From: Limnoperna fortunei
Taxonomy: Eukaryota; Mollusca; Bivalvia; Mytilida; Modiolidae
Length of the DNA: 64,000 nt
Direction of reading: 5' to 3'
NCBI GenBank assembly: GCA_944474755.1
Contig: OX104112.1
Span: forward strand, 372,001-436,000
This document shows positions 22,194-33,000 of the stretch, one piece after another. How positions within the stretch are numbered: the first letter of the stretch is position 1; each line of letters starts with the position of its first letter. Both the position numbers and the translations under genes were made by a program. A model generated the notes under the pieces. The model had not been told where the DNA came from and did not search any database. It saw only the letters and a program-made list of their open reading frames with translations.

Positions 22194-22438
22194 TTGGGCC
22201 TCATTGCGGGAGTGGTTAAGGTAGTTATCCTCCTAATGATCACACGGTCTGTCAACAATGAGGTTGCGGGTACAAGTCTCACTGAGGCAGGGTGTACTTG
22301 ACTCCAATCTTAATTGACAAGGATTGCCGGTTTTCCTACTGCAGCTCGGGGGTTTTCTCCGGGTACTCCGGCATCCTCCCCAACAAAACATGGACGCTAT
22401 GATGCTGCAAGTAGCATTGAACACCATTCAAAAAAAAC
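22194..22438 (+). mobile_element. tRNA-derived SINE
   Basis: The head GGGCCTCATTGCGGGAGTGG, then TTAAGGTAG, is a decayed A-box region. The body matches the other copies: CAGGGTGTACTTGACTCC, AAGGATTGCC, CTCGGGGGTTTTCTCCGGG. The tail is ACACCATTC plus an A-run. It interrupts the left part of the 28-bp-type array. Confidence 0.8.
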
Positions 22439-22439
22439 A

Positions 22440-24545
22440 TTGTAGAGTGTACTTACGGGTCTATGTCATTGTAGAGTGTACTGGCGGGTCCATGTCATTG
22501 TAGATTGTACTGGCAGGCCAATGTTATTGCAGAACGTAATGACTGGTCCATATCATTGTAGAGTGTATTGACAGACCCATGTCATTGAAGGTTGTACTTA
22601 CAGGCCAATGTAACTGTATACTGAGGGGTCCATATAATTGTTGATTGTACTTACGGGTCCATGTCATTGCAGAGTGTACGGACCGGTCCATGTCATTATA
22701 GAGTGTGCTGATGATTACGAGTCATGATAAAGTGCTCTAACGGGTGCATGTCATTGTTCAGAGTACTCACATTCCAATGTTACTGTAGTTGTCTGAAGGA
22801 TGCATGTGATTGTAGAACGTACTGACGGTTCCATGTTGTAGAGTGTATTGATGGGTCCATGTCATGGTAGTGTAATGATGGGTCCATGTCATTATAGAGT
22901 GTACTGATGGGTCCATATCACTGTAGAGTGTACTTACGAGTCCATGTCACTAGCGTACTCACAGGAATTTCATTTTAGAGAGTACTCATTGCAGGTTGTA
23001 CTGACCGGCCAAAGTTATTGCAGAGCGTAATGACGAATATCTGTCACTGTAGAGTGTACTGAAGGTTTCATGTCATTGTAAAGTGTACTGATAGGCCAAC
23101 ATTATTGTAGATCGTACTGACGGGTCCACGTCCCTAAACAGTGTACTGACAGACCAATTTTTTAAAGAACGTAATTACGATACAATGTGACCGAGTGTAC
23201 TCATTCATGTCATCGTAGAGTGTACTGACGGTTCATGTCAGTGTAGGGTGTACTGACAGACCACTATTGTAGAGTGTACAGACGAGTCCATGTCAGTGTA
23301 GGGTGTACTGACAGACCACTATTGTAGAGTGTACAGACGAGTCCATGTCAGTGTAGGGTGTACTGACAGACCACTATTGTCGAGTGTACAGACGAGTCCA
23401 TGTCAGTGTAGGGTGTACTGACAGACCACTATTGTCGAGTGTACAGACGAGTCCATGTCAGTGTAGGGTGTACTGACAGACCACTATTGTCGAGTGTACA
23501 GACGAGTCCATGTCAGTGTAGGGTGTACTGACAGACCACTATTGTCGAGTGTACAGACGAGTCCATGTCAGTGTAGGGTGTACTGACAGACCACTATTGT
23601 AGAGTGTACAGACGAGTCCATGTCAGTGTAGGGTGTACTGACAGACCACTATTGTCGAGTGTACAGACGAGTCCATGTCAGTGTAGGGTGTACTGACAGA
23701 CCACTATTGTAGAGTGTACAGACGAGTCCATGTCAGTGTAGGGTGTACTGACAGACCACTTGTCGAGTGTACAGACGAGTCCATGTCAGTGTAGGGTGTA
23801 CTGACAGACCACTATTGTCGAGTGTACAGACGAGTCCATGTCAGTGTAGGGTGTACTGACAGACCACTATTGTAGAGTGTACAGACGAGTTCATGTCAGT
23901 GTAGGGTGTACTGACAGACCACTATTGTAGAGTGTACAGACGAGTCCATATCATGCCATTGTAGAGTGTACTGACGGTGCGTATCAGTGTAGGGTGTACT
24001 GACAGACCACTATTGTGTACTGACAGACCACTATTGTGTACCGACAGACCACTATTGTAGAGTGTACAGACGAGTCCATGTCATGCCATTGTAGATTGTA
24101 CTGTTGGATCAATGTCATTGTAGAGTGGACTGACCCATGTCATTAGTGTACTAATGGAAGCGTGTCATTGTTAGGTGTATTAACGGGTCCATGCAACTGT
24201 ACTCTAGTATCCATGTAATTTTAGATCGTATTGATGGGTCCGTGTCACTGTGGAGTGTACCGACGGGTGCATGTCACTATAGAGCGTACTAAAGGGTCCA
24301 GGTAACTGTAAAGTGTACACACTGGTCCATGTCATACAAGCGTTTAAAAGGTCCATGTCATTATAGAGCGTACTGACGGGTCCATATCATTGTAGAGTGT
24401 ACTGACAGATCAATGTAACTGTAAAGTGAACTGACGGGTTTATGTCATAGAGTGTACTGATGGGTCCGTGTCATTGTAGTGACCTGACGGGTCCATGTCA
24501 TCGTAGTGACCTGACGGGTCCATGTCATCGTAGAGTGTACTGGCA
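22440..24545. repeat. Degenerate 28-bp minisatellite with a homogenised 56-bp core
   Basis: The loose unit is GTCCATGTCATTGTAGAGTG followed by TACTGACG. From about 23,225 to 23,945 it becomes a regular 56-bp dimer (12 or so copies, e.g. starts at 23,281 and 23,337). These are nearly identical except for an A/C variant, TTGTAGAGTG against TTGTCGAGTG. Outside the core the units are strongly diverged. No gene is seen. Confidence 0.9.
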
Positions 24546-24547
24546 GG

Positions 24548-24702
24548 TCCATGTGGTAGGAAAACTGGCAATCGTTGTCAATTAAGATTGGAGTCCAGCA
24601 CAACCTGCCTGCAGTGAGAATCGAACCCTCAATCTCAGTGTTGACAGACCACCTGATCAATAGCAGACGAACTACCTTGACCACTCGGCCACGGATGCCC
24701 CT
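24548..24702 (-). mobile_element. tRNA-derived SINE, minus orientation
   Basis: Read on the minus strand it has A-box GGCCGAGTGGTCAAGG and B-box GGTTCGATTCTC at the right spacing. It continues into the shared body CAGGCAGG and ends at the fold GGTAGGAAAAC. This copy best shows the internal pol III promoter. Confidence 0.82.
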
Positions 24703-26100
24703 ACAATATTACGTGTAAAAACCAGAACTTTCGAAACTCCTCCACCGTGGGCGTAGCTACCCCAAAATTTCAATCGACATAAAAGGGTCGACCCTTCTCA
24801 CATCGCAAGTGATGATTTTACTCAGTGATTGTTAGGTCGTTCAAGTCCTCAAGAAGATCTTACATGACGCTTAATCACGCATTATCTCCGTTTCCTGGCA
24901 CTTAAAACGTGATTTCCAGGGGAACAGTTTGATGCGACCATGATGTGTACGCAGCTGTTTGTGCGTATGGGTTGTTACGCCACTGGACACGGTTAGTGGA
25001 TGTTGTGTAGTTAAATATAGTTGTGGCAAGTGAGCTTCTGAGGCTCATCCATACCAACATTAATAACAGTTGTTTGGTTCACTATGACCTTATGTGCCTT
25101 TCCTGAATACATGCAGCTATTGTTGGTGTCTATAATAAAATCCGACTCCCCCCTCCCCCCCCCCCCAAAAAAAAAAGAACACATTTAACTGAATTAACTA
25201 CTATCGACTCGAGACCAAAGTATTTAGGTCATACACACTATTACTATCACGAACTAGGCTGGCGAAACGTATATAATGGCGTCACGCTTTTATTGGATGG
25301 GGAGTACTATTTAAGAACCCTCGTCCTTCAGCAAAAACACTGACAAGCAGTGTTAAATACAGGATTTTCACAAGAAGTCTGACATAACTCGTTGGTCAAA
25401 TGTTGATACCAAGTTTTCAGTAGTAGATGACTAACTACCGTAACCATATAGAGCCAGCAAGACAAAATAAATGTAATTAAGTACGAATTTGAAAAAAAAT
25501 ACGCTTCATTAAAAATATATATTAAACAAATATACAAAACAATATGAGAGAAAACAGGCTTTTAATTAAGTTACATCATAACAGTTTATACAAAACGTTA
25601 ACTAATAGGTAACTAAATTTTATGTTTGTTTCAAACAGAATCAGTACAAGGAACACGTTTTAAATTGTGTATTATCATAGCTCTTAGTATATTTCTTAGT
25701 TAAAGTCCAACAAATCTCATTCATCCCTATCATTATATCACGGAAGCCATTTTACTTTTCTGACAATTAATTCCCAAGCTGTCTTATACAAATTGTCTTT
25801 TCTTCAATCAAAGACCGGTCCCAGATGCCTGTACGCCAAATTGTATAATAATAAATAAATATCATAGAGGTGATAACTGTATCCATTTATTAGTAATATT
25901 GATGACAATATACTAGATCAAGTACAGAAACTAAAACGTACCCCAACAACTTACTCATATACAACAACTTAGGACTAGAAAAAGTATTGCATATTTTCAA
26001 ATATAATTATCTTACCTGCATTATGATGTGAAAAATTGAATATTGTGTATGTATTTAAGTACATGGTATTGACGATACATTTATCAAATGATCCTTCAAG
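24703..26100. other. Intergenic DNA, no gene seen
   Basis: Mixed-composition sequence, then AT-rich DNA. A homopolymer block (C-run then A-run) lies at about 25,148-25,176. No open frame shows domain-like content. Confidence 0.5.
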
Positions 26101-26350
26101 TTTTTTCCTATAACTAGATACCAGTGAGATGGCACCCATTTGTTGGCCTCACTGGTCTTTAGGTCAAGGACAAAGGTCATCAACCATGGAAGACGACTTG
26201 ATATTATCTACCCTAAGTTATAGCTCGGACATGATTAGCTTCGGACATACGGACGGAAGGACGGACAGACTGATCACTATATTCATGATAGAGCAGCCAC
26301 AAAATGGAGCCAACTTAATAAATATCAAACAAATTGCAGATCTCCCCATA
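26100..26350. repeat. Interspersed repeat with ACGG microsatellite
   Basis: The text ACTAGATACCAGTGAGATGG, then GGTCAAGG, then ACGGACGGAAGGACGGAC and CTGATCACTAT, recurs in diverged form at about 41,940-42,180. It resembles the ACGG-bearing ends of pearl-type repeats. The 74-codon open frame inside it is not a gene. Confidence 0.55.
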
Positions 26351-26399
26351 TAACAAGTAACCTAGCATTCTCAATTTTGCTGACATTTTTTAAAAGATA

Positions 26400-27880
26400 C
26401 ATTTATAGTTTTTTACATTTTTTTTAAAAATAAAATATGCAGACCATGTATTTAAGAGACCAAATGTTCCTGGTGATTGGTTGTCAGGCATTGTATTCAA
26501 ACTGTACAATTCAACAATATAAAAATGCAAAATATTAAATATTTGTCGATGTATTCAAATAATTTTAATGTCATGTAGAGGAATAATAAATATTTCATAA
26601 ACCAAGTCAAATGTCAACAGAAAAGACTAAGGTATAAACAACGTTGTAAAATAATGTTAAATAATTTAATTTTGGAAGTGTGTGAGTGTCATGATCAGTT
26701 GAAAAAAAAATTGTGTGTACAGTCCAACGAACACAATTTGGGTTGACATGTTGAGCAAGTGTGAGTGGCCGCAGGGAACAAATATTTATTTTTAAATATT
26801 CTTTTCAACAGAAAAGAAGTATAATAATAAATGAATAAGAACTGACTGTATAGTTATTTTGTGGATTTACTTAAAATAAACTCCATAATGTTGTACACAA
26901 TTATCATGATTATGTGTAACAAGCTCACCGTTTCAGTTAAGAAAAGTAAAATAATTTATACAAAACATACACATTTCTATAAATAACAGAACATTTGTTT
27001 CGCAATACATATGAAACAAACAGCACCATATGAAAATAAATGAGCCTAATATAATCAGGTTGTAACCCATGTTCACCTGTCTGGACCAATACAGATAACC
27101 TTAGGGATACATAGTGTATTCACTTACAGGACTACATGTTCACCTGTCTGGACCAATACACATAACATAGTGTATTTGTATTCACTTACAGGACTACAGT
27201 CCTATTAATTGTGACCCGTTAGTTATAACATCACTTGTTGATTTGACTTCATGGCTGCTGACCATTCATCGATTTATAATATGCCGTTTTCATGACAGGT
27301 AGATAGATGGTGGCACTTTCCTCAACACATTGTCCTTTAAATTCACGAGAAAGGCATAAAACCCATAAATTTATCTTTTGTGTGAACTTTGCAATTTGGC
27401 AAAACTAAGAACATATTTGATTTTGTTTCGTCTTCCTTATTCCATACCGTCTTGGTTTAAATATTGCCACTTTTCAACTGAAAATGCCCTAAATTGCTAC
27501 AAAATCGCGTGATTTACAGTGATAATTCTCCCTTGGAAAGTGGGATTATATTGAGAAATCGCTGTATTGCATGCAAGTCTGAAACATTTCTCTTTGGCCT
27601 TAAAGCATTTAATAAGCACCTTTAATTAAAGATGATTAAGATGATTTCATAATTCTTTGGATTTTGCTGCAAGACACGGAAAGGGGTCGAATAGAATTTA
27701 CCACATTTTAAAATTGTCAAATAAATCTATGTGAGCAGTTGTATTGTAGGAGGAATTTAATGTATTGGAACCACTTAGAGATTGAACAAATGCATATTTC
27801 AAGGGAAAAAAACTGCTTGACCAGAAGTACCTAATATAAGTGCACAACTTAATTTACCGACTAAGTACATTTGATTATCA
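26400..27880 (-). other. Likely 3' UTR and flank of the PHLPP gene
   Basis: No open frame of note. A near-direct duplication of about 65-70 bp (phased by TTCACCTGTCTGGACCAATA) lies at about 27,070-27,200. The UTR call is inferred only from its position after the stop at 27881-27883. Confidence 0.4.
26785..26790 (-). terminator. Candidate polyadenylation signal for the PHLPP gene
   Basis: TTTATT on the + strand reads AATAAA on the minus strand, about 1.1 kb past the stop codon. Other candidates exist further down. Without transcripts the true 3' end is unknown. Confidence 0.3.
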
Positions 27881-30052
27881 CTATAAATAAGTCACCATAA
27901 CACTCTGCTGACTGATCGAGCGATTAATAAGTGATTCCAGACTCCGAGATCGTGTTAATGGCTTTGGTGTTGTAAGAATCGGTGATTCTTGTTTTGATTT
28001 TGAACTCCCTATAAGATGATAAATGCCTTCTAAACTAGAGATTGAATTGGCATTATAGTCTGTTTCCACTTTGTACATTTTTGATTTCATTTGCTTTGGT
28101 TTCTGTTTCAGGGAAAGCGGAATGATCTCAATACTGTTTATGTATTTTGGACTCTCCTTGGACCTACTTGAAGGTTCCGATTTTTTTGGAGCTATTTGTA
28201 TAGAATTTATATACATTTGTGTCCGTTGTCTTGAATTCATGGCAGATTGCTTTAATGTGAGTGAACTTGGTTTGCCGAAAAATTCGTCCTCTAACTGATG
28301 ATTAAGTCGCTTTTTCTTTTCAAGTGTTGGAATGTCGTCAAAAACAGCACATGACATTTGAACCGATGAGTTACTATTTTGCAGAATTGCTGGAATTCCA
28401 CTGGTTGCCCTTATATTTGTTACATCAGAATCCATCTTTTCCAAAATCTGAGGAATAACAACAGGTGGCAGTGGAGCTCGATGTTTTTTCTCACTGACAT
28501 TTTTCACATTTTTGTATCCGCTAACCACAGATGTATCACAGACATTTGACAATACAGGATTATGACTGTTATCATAAACATGTGGTGATTTGGTTGTGTT
28601 ATCTATTCCACTTTTTAATAAATGTTCATCATCTATATCGAGATCTTCTAAATTATCATCTTCCCAATTAGCACCTTGACTATTTTGTGGATGAGTGGAT
28701 GTTCTTTCACTTGACTTGGATGAATTAATTCCCCTTTTAATTATTTCCACTTCCTGTCTAGTCCTTTGTATTTTTTCTTCCTTTGGTGACAATTTGCCAT
28801 CAGTTTTCGAGTTTTTGGAATATTTGTGAGGATTGATGTCACTATTTATTTTACTTTTGTCTTTTTTTGAAGACTTTGCAGAATTTTTGGACTGTATCAA
28901 AGGAGAATTCTGGGGAACTACTTGTACAGAAGTTTTCCCTGGAAGATACTGTCCTCCATTCTGCTTTCTATCAGCCTCTGGCTCAGATACCCCTATGCTG
29001 TGTGCCTGTGATGACTGCTCAGGTCCATGAATTAGCACCTCAATACTATGTGACGATGTCTTAAGTCCACCACTGAAATTCGTCATTACAGGATTTGCTG
29101 GTACTGACTGAGTTGAGTTTAAACTGTCTGTACTTTGTCTAGAGGCCCTAGCCATTTGCATTTGATGAAACAAGATGGCATCACGATCGATATTCATTGG
29201 ATAATTATAATCTTTCTTAAACTCAACAGATTCAACAGAGTTTGAAGGTGTCATTAGAGCATTTGAGCCAAAAAAGTTGTTTTTGGATCCTCGTCTGTTA
29301 CATGATGCTGGAAGTAATAAATTTTTATCACTGTCATTGATTTCCCAATTATCGTCAATATCATCATTAAATTGATCTACAAACAACCCATTCTGACCCG
29401 TCCCTCTGTCAAGAAAAGCATGTTGTAATTCCTTATTTTTTACTTCCTCTGTTAATCTCTTTTGCAACATTTCCTCCCAGTTTTCAGTAATATTCCCATT
29501 TTCACCTGTGACCTGTTTCAGACTTACATACTCTCCTCCTTCATCCTGAAAAACTGATGAAGCCTGCATACGACTTTTATGCCTGTCTTTAAGTTTTAAA
29601 ATCTCCATGGGAACCACTTCTTCCTTTTCTGCCATTTCTGCTTGTTTTCTACGTTTATCCATTTCTCTCATTAAATCTCGACTTTTTAAGTCAGACAGCA
29701 AATTCTGCTCTGCTTCAAACTGTGTTTCTAAGATTTCTTTCATCCTGTTCCTTTCTCTGTTTGACAATAACAACCTTACAACCAGAACACCAATACTTTC
29801 CTTTGACCCGTAACCTTGTGCAAGGTCCTGCAGTTTCTTTGCTGCTACAACTGGATCAGGAGTGTCTTTTATTCCATCTACAGCTTCCTGGTATGAAACA
29901 AACTTCCAAAGGCCATGGTTAGCAATTATCAAAACTTGATCGTCATTATGAAGATTGATACTTGTAACGTGAGGTTCTGGAATGACGTGTGGAAACAAGA
30001 AGCTACATCCCAGAAGTCTTGAGTTGTAAGTTACACCACTGACTTGACCATC
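27881..30052 (-). CDS. PHLPP: PHLPP terminal exon: end of PP2C-like domain and long C-terminal tail
   Basis: Acceptor TCTATTTATAG, then GAT GGT CAA; phase 0; 2,172 nt to the stop TAG at 27883-27881. It begins DGQVSGVTYNSRLLGCSF, continues with PHVIPEPHV and VLIIANHGLWKFVSYQEAV, then LAQGYGSKESIGVLVVRLLL, which ends the phosphatase domain. Next is a charged helical stretch with REMDKRRKQAEMAEKEE (likely coiled coil), then low-complexity Ser/Asn/Lys sequence. It ends SVMVTYL, a class I PDZ-ligand pattern (T-x-L). Residues 818-1540 of the fragment. Confidence 0.93.
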   Translation of the reverse strand, partial: DGQVSGVTYNSRLLGCSFLFPHVIPEPHVTSINLHNDDQVLIIANHGLWKFVSYQEAVDGIKDTPDPVVAAKKLQDLAQGYGSKESIGVLVVRLLLSNRERNRMKEILETQFEAEQNLLSDLKSRDLMREMDKRRKQAEMAEKEEVVPMEILKLKDRHKSRMQASSVFQDEGGEYVSLKQVTGENGNITENWEEMLQKRLTEEVKNKELQHAFLDRGTGQNGLFVDQFNDDIDDNWEINDSDKNLLLPASCNRRGSKNNFFGSNALMTPSNSVESVEFKKDYNYPMNIDRDAILFHQMQMARASRQSTDSLNSTQSVPANPVMTNFSGGLKTSSHSIEVLIHGPEQSSQAHSIGVSEPEADRKQNGGQYLPGKTSVQVVPQNSPLIQSKNSAKSSKKDKSKINSDINPHKYSKNSKTDGKLSPKEEKIQRTRQEVEIIKRGINSSKSSERTSTHPQNSQGANWEDDNLEDLDIDDEHLLKSGIDNTTKSPHVYDNSHNPVLSNVCDTSVVSGYKNVKNVSEKKHRAPLPPVVIPQILEKMDSDVTNIRATSGIPAILQNSNSSVQMSCAVFDDIPTLEKKKRLNHQLEDEFFGKPSSLTLKQSAMNSRQRTQMYINSIQIAPKKSEPSSRSKESPKYINSIEIIPLSLKQKPKQMKSKMYKVETDYNANSISSLEGIYHLIGSSKSKQESPILTTPKPLTRSRSLESLINRSISQQSVMVTYL

Positions 30053-33000
30053 CTATAAATAGAAATTCATTTGTATCAAACTTATATTAAAAGATGTTTT
30101 TTGTAGCATTTTTGATGTTTGCTGTAGTATTTAGATGTTTGCTGTAGCATTTTTGATTTTTGCTGTAGGGTTTTGATGTTTGCTGTATGGTTTTTGATGT
30201 TTCTGTAGGGTTTTTGACGTTTACTGTAGGGTCTTTGATGTTTGCTGTAGGGTCTTTGATGTTTACTGTAGGGTCTTTGATGTTTTCTGTAGGGTCTTTG
30301 ATTTTTGCTGTAGGGTCTTTGATGTTTGCTGTAGGGTTTTTGATGTTTGCTGTAGGGTCTTTGATGTTTTCTGTAGGATGTTTTATGTTTGCTGTAGGGT
30401 CTTTGATGTTTTCTGTAGGGTCTTTGATTTTTGCTGTAGGGTCTTTGATGTTTGCTGTAGGGTTTTTGATGTTTGCTGTAGGGTCTTTGATGTTTTCTGT
30501 AGGATTTTTTATGTTTGCTGTAGGGTCTTTGATGTTTTCTGAAAGGTATTTGATGATTTATCTAGAGTTTTTGATGTTTGCTGTAGGGTTCTTTTCTGTC
30601 TGTTGTATGTGAAATGTACACACCATACGCTGGAGCTGCTGGAATGTTGCTGTCGATGAAGGGTAAGAACATATATGAATACTTTTTTGCATAATAGATA
30701 CCTCTGTGATAATTCCCCCTGATTTATAAATCCTCTGTCTTTCTTCTTTGTCTTTATTGACAACAAACAATCTTGATAAAGGAACAGCTTCACCACGGCG
30801 ACAGATCACAGCCTCAGTATCACCAACATTTGCTACATTCAGCACAAATTTGCTATCTGCTTCGGACTTCCTTATATGGCAAAGTATGCCTGCAGCTCCA
30901 ATTTTCTGACCAACTGATTTCAGTTTACTGTAAAAACAAAATACTAACAGTAAACATAAATTTCTATTTAAACTCGGGTGGCTCGAACACCACCAATTTC
31001 TCAAACTGTTTTTGAAGTCCTGTCATTTATTTCTATTTATGTTTGTACAAAAAAACCCGGTTTTTCAAACACCCAATTTCTCGAAAACGCAAACTCATGT
31101 ATAGGTCCCTTTGATAGAAAATTCATGTAAGTCACTATCAATAACTAAAATTAAAATTATAAGCATCAGTGTGAAGCAATTAACTTTAGGTACAAAGGGC
31201 GTGGATAACAGAAGCCGTAACATTCCCCAAAATCGATAGGCTTCTTACCAACCTGATATATAACAATATCCCAAAGTTTCATTCCAATCACTTGCAAACT
31301 TTTTGAGTTATCTTCAGGAAACAACTTTTTTGTAAAAATTTTTATTCTAATGTTTTTCATGGACTGTGACCTTGACATCTGACGGATTTCCCCCAAAATC
31401 GATAGGCTTCTTACCAACCTGATATATAACAATATCCCAAAGTTTCATTCAAATCGCGTGCAAATTTTTTTAGTTATCTTCCGGAAACAACTTTTAAGTA
31501 AAAATTTCTAACGTTTTTCGTGGACTGTGACCTTGAAATTTGACGGATTTCCCCCAAAACCGATAGGCTTCTTACCAACCTGATATATAACAATATCCCA
31601 AAGTTTTATTCAAATCACATGCAAACTTTTTGAGTTATCTTGCGGAAACAACTTTTTTGTAAAAATTTCTAACGTTTTTAGTGGACTGCAACCTTGAAAT
31701 TTGATGGATTTCCCCCAAAATCAAAAGGCTTTTTACCAACATGGTATATAACAATATCACAAAAATTCATTCAAATCAGATGTAAACTTTTTGAGTAATT
31801 GTCCGGAAACAACTTTTTTGTTAAAATTTCTAATGTATTTCGTGGACTGTGAAATAGAAATTTGACAGATTTCCCCCAAAATCGATAGGCTTCTTAATAA
31901 TTTAATTTGCTTTGTAAGCTGAAATCTGATTGGTCAATTCAAATCGGGCAACCCATATTATAAAAAATAACTTGCGTGACCTATGACCTATTCTAACGCC
32001 GTTAAAATTCAAATAATTCCACGACGTCATCGACGCTTTTATCGCAACAATTGATAAGATTTATAGTTAAAATTAAATTATAAGGAATATTTCAAATTTC
32101 TGAACAGATTATACGATATAATATGGTTTGGGTCTGTTTACACCATTCATAAACCACTTCGCGGTTTATTAGGCGTAAACAGACCCAAACCATATTATAT
32201 CGTATAATCTGTTCAGAAATTTGAAGTATTCCTTAATTAACTTAATATATTATAATATCCCAAAGTTTCATTCAAATCGGATGTAAACTTTTTGAGTTAT
32301 TGTCCGGAAACTACTTTTTTGTTAAAACTTCTAACGTTTTTCGTGGACTGTGGCCTTGAAATTTGACGTATTTCCCCCAAAATCAATAAGCTTCTTACCA
32401 ACGTGATATATGTCAATATCCCAAAGTTTCATTCAAATCGGATGTAAACTTTTTGAGTTATTGTCCGGAAACAACTTTTTTGTTAAAACTTCTAACGTTT
32501 TTCGTGGACTGTGACCTTGAAATTTGACGGATTTCCCCCAAAACCGATAGGCTTCTTACCAACCTGATATATAACAATATCCCAAAGTTTCATTCAAATC
32601 GGATGTAAACTGTTTGAATTATCATCTGGAAACCAAATTTGGATGGACGAACGGACGGACATGAGAACTGCTATATACCCCCGACTCTGTCAAGCGAGGG
32701 TATAAACAAATAGCTGAAAATAATAATGTCATGACTGGTGATAAATTTTAATAACCAAATAAACGTTAATTTTTTGTAATTGAAATATTAACTGCACCAA
32801 GCGGATTATGAAATCAAAATGGAATCATTCCAGTTAAAAATCATTTACCACTTTTGTTAATAAGTGTGGTTTATTTGATATTAAAAACCAATTGTTAAAG
32901 CTAAGATAATTTGAAGAAAAACGTGTAAGCAAAGAATACTGTGGAAACTATTGACTTAATTTAACCGAGACAGTGTACAAACTGGTTTTTTGTGCAAGTA

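Noticed and set aside
30187..30612. 141-codon frame on the + strand
   Set aside because: Translation of the 21-bp intronic array; the real coding sequence here is the PHLPP exon on the other strand at 30702-30927.
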